In this document: positions 29,114 to 38,903 of the stretch, one piece after another | How positions within the stretch are numbered: the stretch's first letter is position 1 | Layout of the letters: every line of letters starts with the position of its first letter | DNA from: an uncultured Pelagibacteraceae bacterium | GTDB lineage: Bacteria > Pseudomonadota > Alphaproteobacteria > Pelagibacterales > Pelagibacteraceae | Assembly: GCA_902547535.1 (NCBI GenBank) | Contig: CACCOB010000003.1 | Location: 186,001 to 250,000 of the forward strand | DNA length: 64,000 nt | Direction: 5' to 3' | Position numbers and translations under genes: made by a program | The notes under the pieces: generated by a model | What the model saw: the letters and a program-made list of their open reading frames with translations, nothing else | What the model was told of the DNA's origin: nothing | Database searches by the model: none

Positions 29114-29999
29114 TTAAATTTTCTAAATGTATATCAGAATTTTTTCTAAGTAATATTGATAGAAGGTTTCCCACTTCTTTTTGTATATCTTTTCTATGCA
29201 CAACTCTATCGACAAAGCCGTGTTTCTCTACAAACTCTGCTGTTTGGAAGTCAGAGCTTAATTCTTCTTTAACAGTTGCTTGTATTACCCTTTTTCCAGC
29301 AAAAGCGATTAGGCATCCAGGTTCTGCAAGATGAATATCTCCTAACATTGCGAAAGATGCAGTTATTCCACCTGCTGTAGGATCAGTAAAGCATACAATA
29401 TATGGTAAATTATTGTTTTTAAGCTCATTTATGGCAAGTGTTGTTCTAGTCATGTTTGCTAAAGCGATAGTTGACTCAAACATTCTTTGTCCTCCACCAC
29501 AAGGAAAGAACAAGTAAGGTGTTTGGTTGTCTATTGCGTGTTGTACTCCATAAATTATTGCCTCACCCTCTGCAGCTCCAACTGAACCACCAATAAAATC
29601 AAAGTTTATTGCACCTGCTGTTACTTCTATTCCATTTATTTTTCCTTTTGCAATCATAACTGCGCAATTTTGGTTTGTCTTCTTCCTTGCAATCTTAAGT
29701 CTATCTTTGTAAGATTTTGTATCAACCCAATTTAGTGGATCTTCTGTAGGTATAGGTGACTCTAAAATTTGATAAGCGTTTTTACCGAATACTATATCAA
29801 ACCTCTGTCTACAACTAATTCTATGATGCTTTCCACAAAGATTACAAACCCATAAATTATTCTCAAGGTCTTTCTTTAATATCGGACCCTTGCAACAACT
29901 TGTCCAATCTGAATTCGCTATATCTTCTTTAGACGGTCTTTTTCGAAGTACCTTCTTTATTTTTTCCCCAAAATTTATAGCTTTTGTTAACCAATTCAT
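29070..29999 (-). CDS. accD: acetyl-CoA carboxylase carboxyltransferase subunit beta
   Basis: C4 zinc finger CCKGPILKKDLENNLWVCNLCGKHHRI; DFIGGSVGAAEGEAI; FPCGGGQRMFE. Confidence 0.97.
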   Translation of the reverse strand: MNWLTKAINFGEKIKKVLRKRPSKEDIANSDWTSCCKGPILKKDLENNLWVCNLCGKHHRISCRQRFDIVFGKNAYQILESPIPTEDPLNWVDTKSYKDRLKIARKKTNQNCAVMIAKGKINGIEVTAGAINFDFIGGSVGAAEGEAIIYGVQHAIDNQTPYLFFPCGGGQRMFESTIALANMTRTTLAINELKNNNLPYIVCFTDPTAGGITASFAMLGDIHLAEPGCLIAFAGKRVIQATVKEELSSDFQTAEFVEKHGFVDRVVHRKDIQKEVGNLLSILLRKNSDIHLENLNETSETNIQTREAS

Positions 30000-30796
30000 G
30001 ATATTTTTTTTCTTAATTTACTAACTAACTTACTTACATTTATGACAGGATTTTGTCTACTGCTTAAACTTCTAGTAATTTCTTTACAAATTTGACTTCC
30101 AACAACAAGTCCATCTGTATTTTTAAAATTTGATATAGTTTTTTCAGTTATCCCAAATCCAATTACACAATTTTTTTTTGGGTTGATATATTTAATTTTT
30201 TTGTAATTAGCTAATATTTTTTTTGGTGACTCTTTTAGCTTTCCACCTGTAGTAGATAACATGCTTATATAATAAATCATATCATGAGAGTCTTTTGTGA
30301 TACTTTTTAATCTTTTATTTGATGTTGTAGGAGATAATAATTGGATAAAATTAATTGAATTTTTTTTACATTTTTTTGAAAAAACTTTATTTTCTGGCCA
30401 TGGTAAATCAACAACAATTAAACCATTAACACCTGATTTTTTGCATTGTTTTATAAAATTATTTTCACCATATTGGAAAATCATATTATAATAACCCATA
30501 AATATTACTGGTTTTGAATTTTTACTTTTTTTAAAATCACTAACAATTTCAAAAATATCATTCATCTTAATACCATTTTTAATCGCTCTATATGCACTAG
30601 TTTGTATTTGACCTCCGTCAGCCACAGGAGTGTTGTGAGGCACACCAACTTCTAAAATATCTGCATAATTAGATATTGCTTTTAGGATTTCTAAAGACTG
30701 CTTCTTTGAGCTATCACCAGCAACAGTATAAGTAATTAAAGCTGGTCTCATCTCTTTTTTTGTTTTTTTAAATGCAAGACTAATTGGATTTAACAT
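29996..30796 (-). CDS. trpA: tryptophan synthase alpha subunit
   Basis: LEVGVPHNTPVADGGQIQTSAYRAI, GLIVVDLPWPE. Confidence 0.96.
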   Translation of the reverse strand: MLNPISLAFKKTKKEMRPALITYTVAGDSSKKQSLEILKAISNYADILEVGVPHNTPVADGGQIQTSAYRAIKNGIKMNDIFEIVSDFKKSKNSKPVIFMGYYNMIFQYGENNFIKQCKKSGVNGLIVVDLPWPENKVFSKKCKKNSINFIQLLSPTTSNKRLKSITKDSHDMIYYISMLSTTGGKLKESPKKILANYKKIKYINPKKNCVIGFGITEKTISNFKNTDGLVVGSQICKEITRSLSSRQNPVINVSKLVSKLRKKIS

Positions 30797-32024
30797 ATTT
30801 TTTTCCCAACTTTTTTTCTAAAATACCTCTATCTTTGTATGCATCTCCGCAACTATTAATAATTACTATTGTATCCTTACTCAATCTTTTTGCTTCTTTG
30901 ATTGCCACTGAGAATGCATGACTTGGCTCAAGAGACGGTCTTAAATTTTCATATTTTGTTACTGTTTGGTAGGCTTTTAAAGCTTCCTCATCACTAGCTG
31001 CTGTATACCTTGCACGCTTAGTATCTTTTAAAAAACAGTGAAGTGGTGAAATTCCTGGATAATCAAGACCTGCAGAGATTGACTCAGTTTCTTCAATTTG
31101 ACCATCATTATTTTGATTTACATATTGAGCTGCACCGTGAAGTATGCCAATTTTGGAACCATAAGTTAAGGGAGCTGCATGTCTCTTACTTTTTGCTGGT
31201 CCTCCAGCTTCAACCCCAATAAATTCAACTTGTTTTTTATCATAATCCATAAATTCATTCCAAAAACCAAAACTTGATGAACCACCTCCTACACAATTAT
31301 ATAATTTAATTTTTTTAGGAATATCTCCAAATTCATTCATTAATTGCACTTTAAGTTCTCTGGAGATTTGGCTAGTACTCCAACCACAGATACGAACAAA
31401 AATTGCAGGTCCTACTGTACTACCCACACACATTGCAGTTGTATCGCAATTAGCAACCCAATATCTCATACATTCCGATACAGCATCTACAAGTGTTTGA
31501 CTTCCCGAGTAAACAGGTATCACGTCAGCTCCGTTTTTTTTCATTGCTTTTACATTTGGTTGTTGTCTGTATATATCTTTCGCACCCATAAAAATTTTAC
31601 ATTTTAAACCAAATTTCTTAGCTGCCATGCTCAGCATTTTGCCAGCGTAGCCTGCGCCAGTGTCACCGATAATTACTTTTTTTCCAGATCTTTTTGCTAA
31701 TAAACAATGCACAGTAGCATTATATATTTTATGAGCACCACCGTTAGCATCAGATACTACCTTTGACCAAATCTGAGCGCCTCCTACGTGCCTCGTTAAA
31801 TTATTCAATTTTATAAATCTTGTAGGAGTACCAATCCAATTTTTAAAATATTTATCCCTTTCCTTAATAAATTTTTTATTAGATTTTAACTTATTAAATT
31901 GTTTTTCTAAATCTTCTATAGGTTTTTTAAGTGTTTCAGGAACAAAATTACCACCAAATTTACCCCCCCAGAAACCAAGTTTATCTGCTTGATCTATAAC
32001 TGGAATTCCTTTTTTAAGTTTCAT
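30780..32024 (-). CDS. trpB: tryptophan synthase beta subunit
   Basis: GGNFVPETL, LTRHVGGAQIWSKVVSDANGGAHKIYNATVHCLLAKRSGKK, CVGGGSSSFGFW. Confidence 0.95.
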   Translation of the reverse strand: MKLKKGIPVIDQADKLGFWGGKFGGNFVPETLKKPIEDLEKQFNKLKSNKKFIKERDKYFKNWIGTPTRFIKLNNLTRHVGGAQIWSKVVSDANGGAHKIYNATVHCLLAKRSGKKVIIGDTGAGYAGKMLSMAAKKFGLKCKIFMGAKDIYRQQPNVKAMKKNGADVIPVYSGSQTLVDAVSECMRYWVANCDTTAMCVGSTVGPAIFVRICGWSTSQISRELKVQLMNEFGDIPKKIKLYNCVGGGSSSFGFWNEFMDYDKKQVEFIGVEAGGPAKSKRHAAPLTYGSKIGILHGAAQYVNQNNDGQIEETESISAGLDYPGISPLHCFLKDTKRARYTAASDEEALKAYQTVTKYENLRPSLEPSHAFSVAIKEAKRLSKDTIVIINSCGDAYKDRGILEKKLGKKYVKSN

Positions 32025-32637
32025 TTTTTATTACAAAATTCAATAATTTATTAATTTTATTTAAATCCTTTTTACCTTTTTCATTTTCTAAAGAACCACT
32101 TAGATCTATGATGTAATCTTTATTCTTAAAACTAGGAATATCTTCTATTTTTATATTTCCAGCAATCATTTTATTTATAGTATTAGGTATGAAATTTAAT
32201 AATTCATGATCAAATCCAATCGATTTCTCGTAACCTTTTCCATCAAAAAGAATTAAATCAGAAATTTCATGATAATCATTGTATTTTTCAACATCTTTTT
32301 TTGTATTTATTGTCAAAGCGGTAATAATCTTAATATTGTATTTTTCTTTTATTATTTTAGTTCTTTCAGGACTTACATCGTAAAGTTGATAAAAATCAAA
32401 ATTAAGTTCCTTAATTTTCTCTAAAATTTTATCATCGGGATTAACGAGAACAGATACAAAACTTACTCCATTTTTTTTTATATTAACCAATTTTTTTAAT
32501 TTTTCATATTCAACATACCTTTTACTTTTTTTATAATTACAAATAAAACCAATATATTTTGGTGGATATTGATGTTTTAAAATATATTTTAAAGTTTCAA
32601 GATCTGAGATCCCACAAATTTTCAAACCTTTGATCAT
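32014..32637 (-). CDS. trpF: phosphoribosylanthranilate isomerase
   Basis: KICGISDLETL, IGFICNYKKSKRYV, LFDGKGYEKSIGFDHELL, MIAGNIKIEDI; adjacent to trpB. Confidence 0.92.
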   Translation of the reverse strand: MIKGLKICGISDLETLKYILKHQYPPKYIGFICNYKKSKRYVEYEKLKKLVNIKKNGVSFVSVLVNPDDKILEKIKELNFDFYQLYDVSPERTKIIKEKYNIKIITALTINTKKDVEKYNDYHEISDLILFDGKGYEKSIGFDHELLNFIPNTINKMIAGNIKIEDIPSFKNKDYIIDLSGSLENEKGKKDLNKINKLLNFVIKNET

Positions 32638-33308
32638 TAACTTAAATGATTAATTAAGTTTTTGAGATTATTTGCTATATTGCCTTTTGTAATTGGTCTT
32701 CCAATAACTAGCCAATCACTTCCATTTTTATAGGCTTGTCTTGGTGTTAAAACTCTTTTTTGGTCATTTGATTTGGAGTCAAATCTAATACCGGGTGTTA
32801 TAATTTCTTTTTTAAAAACTTTTTTAACAATATCTACTTCTTTAGGGCTACATACAATTGCATCTAGCTTGGCTTTAGTTGCCAATTTAGCTTGATCTGA
32901 TACAATTTTTTCAACTTTTTTGTTAAATCCTATTTCTTTTAAAGCCCTGTTATCAAGTGATGTAAGTATTGTGACACCAATTAACTTGGTATTATTTGAA
33001 ACTTTTTTAGCTGCTTTTAATGCTTCAAGACCCGAACTTATATGAATAGTTATGTAATTAAAATTTAAATCACTTACTGCCTTAATTGCCGATGCACAGG
33101 TGTTTGGTATGTCAAAAAATTTATAATCTCCAAAAGTAGTTTTATTTTTTAATCTCGATATGAAATTTCTTCCTTTTTTTGAATTTAAAAATTCTAAGCC
33201 AAATTTATAACCAAAATTTATTTTGGATTTTTCAGTTTTTTTTATTATTTCTTTTATTTTTTTAATATTTGTAGTGTCACATGCTATAAATATTTTATTT
33301 TTTTTCAT
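32637..33308 (-). CDS. pyrF: orotidine 5'-phosphate decarboxylase
   Basis: GDYKFFDIPNTCASAIKAV, TPGIRFDSKSNDQKRVLTPRQAYKNGSDWLVIGRPIT. Confidence 0.95.
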   Translation of the reverse strand: MKKNKIFIACDTTNIKKIKEIIKKTEKSKINFGYKFGLEFLNSKKGRNFISRLKNKTTFGDYKFFDIPNTCASAIKAVSDLNFNYITIHISSGLEALKAAKKVSNNTKLIGVTILTSLDNRALKEIGFNKKVEKIVSDQAKLATKAKLDAIVCSPKEVDIVKKVFKKEIITPGIRFDSKSNDQKRVLTPRQAYKNGSDWLVIGRPITKGNIANNLKNLINHLS

Positions 33309-33585
33309 TTATTTTTTTTGCCCATTCTTTAGACATTTTAAATAATATAGCTTTCTTTTCAGGGGTAAATAATTTTTCATTGGTTTTTGGATTTCTTGAT
33401 GTTCTAGCTTTTTGAATTCTCGGTTCAAGTGAAAATATCTCTCTTAGCTCAACTCTTTCACCTCTCTTCAAAGCTTCTTGCATTTCATAAAATACTATTT
33501 CAAATAATTTATTCAAATCCTTCTTAAAAAAATTTGGATAATTTTTGGCTAATTGTTTTAATAAGTCTGATTTAACTACCGACAA
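33295..33585 (-). CDS. ihfB: integration host factor beta subunit / HU-family DNA-binding protein
   Basis: EALKRGERVELREIFSLEPRIQKARTSRNPKTNEKLFTPEKKAILFKMSKE; downstream of rpsA. Confidence 0.93.
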   Translation of the reverse strand: MSVVKSDLLKQLAKNYPNFFKKDLNKLFEIVFYEMQEALKRGERVELREIFSLEPRIQKARTSRNPKTNEKLFTPEKKAILFKMSKEWAKKINEKK

Positions 33586-33588
33586 TTT

Positions 33589-35328
33589 TTATTCAGTATC
33601 CTTTTTTTTCTTATCATCTAGTTGTTCTGATAGTGATGAAAATGGAAGATTTTTACCACTTAATGGACTAGAATGTTCTTTTATAGCTTTAGCATTCATA
33701 ATTTCTTCAAGTAATTTTATACTTAACGATACTCTTCTTTTTTCAAAGTTTATTTCAGCAATTGCGGCATCTATTCTTTCACCACCCACAAATCTAGAAG
33801 GTCTTGCATCAGAAGCACTCATTGCAATTTGTGATTTTTTTATCAAAAACTCAATATCACAACTTTCTGGTTTTACCATTAAACCTTTGTTATTCGAAGA
33901 TATCACTTTAACTGTAATTGCGTCGTTTACCTTTTTATCTTTAAACCAATCGAAAGGATCAGTCTCAAGTTGCTTTAATCCTACCCTAACTTTTTGTTCA
34001 GCTTTTTTAATTTCTAAAATTTTTACTTTTAACTTATCGTCTTTTTTATATTTTTTAAGTTCTTCCTCTGGATTTCCTGTGTAAGAAAGATCGTTTGAAT
34101 GTAAAAAACCATCAATCTCGAAGTCTGCAAGTTTTAGATATATGGCATATTCATTAGAATTATTTATTACACCCTCTATCACAGATCCAACTGGATATAG
34201 TTTTTCTAGCTCATTAAATGGATTTTCTTTTGTCAATCTATGAGAAATAGCAACTCTTCTTTTATCTTTATCAATTTCAGTTATTACACAATCAATTTGA
34301 TCTCCTATATTAAACATTTTTTTTGGTGAAATACTTTTTTTAGTCCAGCTTATTTCACTACTATGTAGAAGTGTGCTTAGGCCAGCTTCTAATTCACAAA
34401 AACAACCATAGTCTGTAATTTTAACCACTTTTACTTTATATTTGCTTCCAATTTTATAATTTGAAATATGTTCAAATGGATCTGGTGAAAGTTGTTTTAT
34501 GGAACAACCAACTTGCAGTTTTTCCATATCAATTGAAATTATCTTCAAGTCGTGCTTCTCACCAATGTTAAAAAATTCATCAGGGTGATTTACCCTGCTG
34601 TAGCTTATTTCCTGAAGATGACAAAGTGTATCTAAAGTTCCTTCAGGTGTAGTAACTTCGAAAAAGCATCCAAAAGATGAGTATCCTTTAACAACAGCAT
34701 CTTTTATAATATCACCGACCTTAAATTTCTCAATTATTTTAACTTTATCTTCTTTTTTATTTGATGAAACAACCTGTCGTCTAGAGACAACACTATTACC
34801 TCTTATCATATCTAGTTTTATTAAAGCAAACTTTTGCTCAATTCCAATTAAATGGTCGATATTTTTCATTGGTTTATCTGAAATCTGTGAACCAGGGCAG
34901 AACATTAGTGATCCTGTATCTATATGTTCGACGATCACACCACCTTTTGTTTTTTGTATAATTTTCCCGTTTATTAATTCATTATTTTCGTAACATTTTA
35001 CTAATTTATTCCAGCCTTTAATTTTTTGAGCTTTTTGAGCAGATACAACAACATCCCCATTTTTATCCTCTATTTTTTCTAGTAAAACAGAAATTGTATC
35101 ACCTTCTTTAACATCCTGAGATAAGCCAATTTGTTTTATCTCATTAACATCTATTACAGGTTCACTTTTTAAACCTGGAATAAAAAGAAAAATGTATTTG
35201 CTTGTAATTTTAGTTATTTTACCATCAATTATTCTACCTTCTTCTATCTTATTTTTGGAAAGTTGACTTTTTAAAAGTTGTTCAAATTGCTGGGTTGCTG
35301 GTGATGATAAGTCTTTGTAAATTTCCAT
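33589..35328 (-). CDS. rpsA: 30S ribosomal protein S1
   Basis: Multiple S1 repeats (EGTLDTLCHLQEISYSRVNHPDE, SEISWTKKSISPKKMFNIGDQIDCVI). Confidence 0.97.
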   Translation of the reverse strand: MEIYKDLSSPATQQFEQLLKSQLSKNKIEEGRIIDGKITKITSKYIFLFIPGLKSEPVIDVNEIKQIGLSQDVKEGDTISVLLEKIEDKNGDVVVSAQKAQKIKGWNKLVKCYENNELINGKIIQKTKGGVIVEHIDTGSLMFCPGSQISDKPMKNIDHLIGIEQKFALIKLDMIRGNSVVSRRQVVSSNKKEDKVKIIEKFKVGDIIKDAVVKGYSSFGCFFEVTTPEGTLDTLCHLQEISYSRVNHPDEFFNIGEKHDLKIISIDMEKLQVGCSIKQLSPDPFEHISNYKIGSKYKVKVVKITDYGCFCELEAGLSTLLHSSEISWTKKSISPKKMFNIGDQIDCVITEIDKDKRRVAISHRLTKENPFNELEKLYPVGSVIEGVINNSNEYAIYLKLADFEIDGFLHSNDLSYTGNPEEELKKYKKDDKLKVKILEIKKAEQKVRVGLKQLETDPFDWFKDKKVNDAITVKVISSNNKGLMVKPESCDIEFLIKKSQIAMSASDARPSRFVGGERIDAAIAEINFEKRRVSLSIKLLEEIMNAKAIKEHSSPLSGKNLPFSSLSEQLDDKKKKDTE

Positions 35329-35985
35329 TAATTATTTAATTTTTTATCCATTATAGATTTTATCTTTTTAAAGCAGGCTTTCTTACTTAATTTAGTCGTA
35401 TTAATCAAGATAGAATCTTTTGTTTTTTTTTAAAGGACCATATTTTCTCTCCCTATCTGATTTATCCCTTATTCTAAGGCTTTTGAGGACATCTTTATAA
35501 GAAATCTTTTTATTTAAAGTCTTATATTCCTTAAATCTTCTCTTAGCTCTCACTTCAAGACTTGCAGTGATATAAAATTTGAACATTGCATCTTTCAACT
35601 GAACTGTAATAATGTCTCTACCATCTAAAACAGAGCCTTTATATTTTAGTGGTGGCTTATAAGCACATTTTTGCTGAAACTTATGAACAATCGACCTTAT
35701 TTCCTTATCTTTTGCGATTAATGATGCCGATTTAGCAATTTTATCTGATAACAAAGTTTTGCTCTTAAGATGATTTAATTTAAGGTTACTTATTTTTTTT
35801 TTTACTAAACTGTAACTAAATTTTTCTTTTTTATTTAATTTTAACTTACCTATATACCTATATATCTTTCCAGTATCCAAATAAAATAAGTTATAATTTT
35901 TTGATATTAACTTAGCTTGTGTACCAGCACCTGCTGCAGCTGGCGAGTCTATTGCAACAGTAATCAAATCATTTTTTTTTCTCAA
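35328..35985 (-). pseudogene. cmk: cytidylate kinase with a frameshift in an A9 run (ORF track shows 35401..35985 only); functional status undetermined
   Basis: IDSPAAAGAGTQAKLI P-loop, GSVLDGRDIITVQ, EVRAKRR. After the T9 (plus strand 35423-35431) the expected C-terminus TKDSILINTTKLSKKACFKKIKSIMDKKLNN* lies in another frame and ends at 35328, overlapping the rpsA ATG. Confidence 0.85.
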
Positions 35986-37307
35986 TTTATTTTAGCTCCT
36001 ATTTTTTTCAATATTTTTAAAAAGTTTGGAAAAGAAGAATTGATAGAGTCTTTATCATTAATTTTCCAATTACCGCCTAGAGTAAGAGCGGTTATACATG
36101 AAAGAAAAAAAATTCTATGATCTTTTAAAAAATTTTTAATTTCGTAATTATCTGACAAAATTAAGTTTGGATTCCCGTATATACTAATATTATTTTCAAA
36201 TCTTTTTACTTTAATTCCAATTAATCCTAAAAATTTTATCGCCAGATCTAATCTTTTTGACTCTTTTTTATTCATCTCACCTAAATCTTTAAATTTGGAA
36301 ATTCCATTAGCTTTTGCAGCAACTAGAAAAATAATTAAGAATTCATCAATTGCAGAACTGTTTAATTTTGCGGGACAATTCACAGCATTTAATTTCTCTT
36401 TGCTTTTTACATGGATATTAGCTATCTCTTCTCCATTATAGAGTCTTTTATTTTTAAGTTTAATATCTGCACCCATTTTATTTAAAATCGTAATTATTCC
36501 AGTTCTACTTTTATTTACGTTTACATTCTCTATAATTATTTTTGATTTTTTTGACAGTAGGGTTAAAACAATGAAAAAAGACGCTGAGCTTATATCACCT
36601 GGTATATTATAATTAAATGATTTAAATTGTTTTAATCCTTGGATATTTATTATATCAAATTTTTCCCCTCTTTTAACTTTAATAGGATATTTTAGAAATT
36701 TAAGCATTAGTTCTGTATGATTTCTTGAAATTTTTGCTTTGATTCTTGTTACTCCAGGAGTATTTAAGGCAGTTAAAATTATGCAAGATTTTACTTGGGC
36801 ACTACCAATTTTTTCATCATAATTGATTGGTCTAAGAAACTTTGTTCCTGAAATTTCAATTGGCAAAAGGTTATTTTTACTTTTAATATTTGAACCAAAA
36901 AGTCTTAATGGGTTAATAACTCTCGAAAAGTCTCTCTTTGATAAACTTTTGTCACCAATTAATTTTATTTTATATTTCGATTTAACTATTAAACCTAAAA
37001 TTAATCTAGCTAAAGTTCCCGAGTTTCCTGCGTTAATAGTAGTATTTTTTTTTATATTAAATCCATTTACGCCAAAGCCTTTAATATGATATGTATTTTT
37101 TTTTTTTGTGTAATTAATTCCAAGTTTTTTTATAGTTTTGAGTGTATTAAAAACATCTTCGGACTCTAAGAGGTTTGAAATTTTTGAGGTTCCTATAGCT
37201 TGTGATGCAAGTAGCACTGATCTAATAGATATACTTTTATCTGAACTTACTTGAATTTTTTTTTCAAAATTATTTATTTTATTTTCAATTAAAATATGAT
37301 TTGTCAT
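35982..37307 (-). CDS. aroA: 3-phosphoshikimate 1-carboxyvinyltransferase (EPSP synthase)
   Basis: SDKSISIRSVLLASQA, NAGNSGTLARLILG, GDKSLSKRDFSRVINPL, IPGDISSASFFIV. Confidence 0.97.
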   Translation of the reverse strand: MTNHILIENKINNFEKKIQVSSDKSISIRSVLLASQAIGTSKISNLLESEDVFNTLKTIKKLGINYTKKKNTYHIKGFGVNGFNIKKNTTINAGNSGTLARLILGLIVKSKYKIKLIGDKSLSKRDFSRVINPLRLFGSNIKSKNNLLPIEISGTKFLRPINYDEKIGSAQVKSCIILTALNTPGVTRIKAKISRNHTELMLKFLKYPIKVKRGEKFDIINIQGLKQFKSFNYNIPGDISSASFFIVLTLLSKKSKIIIENVNVNKSRTGIITILNKMGADIKLKNKRLYNGEEIANIHVKSKEKLNAVNCPAKLNSSAIDEFLIIFLVAAKANGISKFKDLGEMNKKESKRLDLAIKFLGLIGIKVKRFENNISIYGNPNLILSDNYEIKNFLKDHRIFFLSCITALTLGGNWKINDKDSINSSFPNFLKILKKIGAKIN

Positions 37308-37314
37308 AGATAAA

Positions 37315-38091
37315 CTAGTTTATCTTGAATTCATCACCAAAGTAAGCTGATCTAGCATCAGTATCTTTTATTATTTCATTTGGAGTTCCTGATGCGATGA
37401 TTTTTCCGTTTGATAATACTATAGCTCTATCCACACAACTTAATAAATCTCTAGCTTGATGATCGCACACCACTACTGTAATTTGCTCTAAAGATTGCAA
37501 GTTGACAATTATTTCCTGAAGCATCTTTATAGTTAAGATATCTAAAGCTGCAAATGGTTCATCTAAAAGAAGAATATTTGGATCATTTATTAGAGCCATT
37601 GATATTACTAACTTTTTCTTTTGACCCCCTGATAAGTGCTTACCTTTAATGTTTAATAGTGGATCAAATTCAAATTGTGATATTATTTTTTCAATTTTGC
37701 TTTTTCTCAAATCTTTTTCTTTTATATGAATTTCAGCAACTAATTTTAAGTTATCATACAATGTTAAATCCTGAATATATCCTCCGTACTGCGGAACATA
37801 CCCGATTTTAAATTTAGTAGCTCTTTCGTAAATTGGAATATTTGTACAATCAATGCCATTAATAATAACTTTTCCATAACTTGGGTCTTTGAGACCATTT
37901 ATAATATGAAAAATTGTTGACTTTCCAACTCCATTAGGACCCAGCATTCCTAAAACTTCTTGTTTATTTATATTTAAATTTAAATTATTTAAGATTTGTC
38001 TTTTGTTGTAAAACATAGAAATTTTCTCTAATTTAAGTAAAACATTTGGTTCCTTAAATTGCTTAATTCTAAATTTTTTTATCAGTGCCAT
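37315..38091 (-). CDS. lptB: LPS export ABC transporter ATP-binding protein
   Basis: GPNGVGKST, YVPQYGGYIQDLTLYDNL, LSGGQKKKL, LLLDEPFAALD. Confidence 0.92.
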   Translation of the reverse strand: MALIKKFRIKQFKEPNVLLKLEKISMFYNKRQILNNLNLNINKQEVLGMLGPNGVGKSTIFHIINGLKDPSYGKVIINGIDCTNIPIYERATKFKIGYVPQYGGYIQDLTLYDNLKLVAEIHIKEKDLRKSKIEKIISQFEFDPLLNIKGKHLSGGQKKKLVISMALINDPNILLLDEPFAALDILTIKMLQEIIVNLQSLEQITVVVCDHQARDLLSCVDRAIVLSNGKIIASGTPNEIIKDTDARSAYFGDEFKIN

Positions 38092-38903
38092 TAATTTGTA
38101 ATAACCTCAATTTCCTCAGTACTATTTTTAGGATTTATATTTATATCTTTTGTTTTTAAATCAAACTCTACTATACCTGCTTTCATTTCTGACTTTGGGT
38201 CAGTAACTATAACATTATTATAAGCTACAGCTTTATTTGTTTCCATATTTATATCAAAATTATCACAAATAATATTTTTATCTTGGTAGTCAATTACAAC
38301 ATTTTTATAAAACTTTGAATTCAAGTTAATTGAATTGTATTGAGCAAAATCAGAGGTTATAAAAATTGTATCTCTACTTTCAGAGGTGATTTTACCTCTA
38401 ACATTTACTAAATCTAATATGTCATTATTATTAATATTTGACTTTCCAGAATTTGCTAATAAATAAAATTTATTTCCCTTTTGATCTACAGATATATATT
38501 CAACATCTTTGACTAGATTTTTGATTTTAATTTTCTTTTCAACATATTTTTTTTCTTTAGAAATTTGATAATCCTCTTCAACCTTTTCTTTTTCCATCAT
38601 TTCTACTTTTCCTTCAGTAATTTTGGGATTATTAATAATATTTTTTTCTAAAATCTTTGTGGATTTTTCACTTTCTTGGTCAATAATATTTTTCTCAATT
38701 TTTTTAGATAATTGTTTATTTTTTAATTCTAAATCATTTATTTTTTTTTCAAGCTCTCTAAGTTGATCTTCTTTTATATTTTCTAAAGTATTAATTTCTT
38801 CAACTGTATTTTTTTTTGTGTCAAAGTATTTGTAATATACTCCACCAACTATAAGAATTATTAAAATAAATATAAAAATTTGTATGATAGATTTAAAAGA
38901 CAT
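38091..38903 (-). CDS. lptC: LptC/LptA (OstA-like) LPS export protein with N-terminal TM and coiled-coil insert
   Basis: N-terminal TM; coiled coil; C-terminal beta repeats (GKITSESRDTIFITSDFAQYNSINLNSKFYKNVVIDYQDKNIICDNFDINMETNKAVAYNNVIV); adjacent to lptB and kdsD. Confidence 0.75.
   Translation of the reverse strand: MSFKSIIQIFIFILIILIVGGVYYKYFDTKKNTVEEINTLENIKEDQLRELEKKINDLELKNKQLSKKIEKNIIDQESEKSTKILEKNIINNPKITEGKVEMMEKEKVEEDYQISKEKKYVEKKIKIKNLVKDVEYISVDQKGNKFYLLANSGKSNINNNDILDLVNVRGKITSESRDTIFITSDFAQYNSINLNSKFYKNVVIDYQDKNIICDNFDINMETNKAVAYNNVIVTDPKSEMKAGIVEFDLKTKDININPKNSTEEIEVITN

Noticed and set aside
27848-35328. Possible trp attenuator in the ihfB-pyrF-trpF-trpB-trpA-accD-folC cluster
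   Set aside because: Genes are tightly packed or overlapping; no leader peptide with Trp codons or terminator seen.
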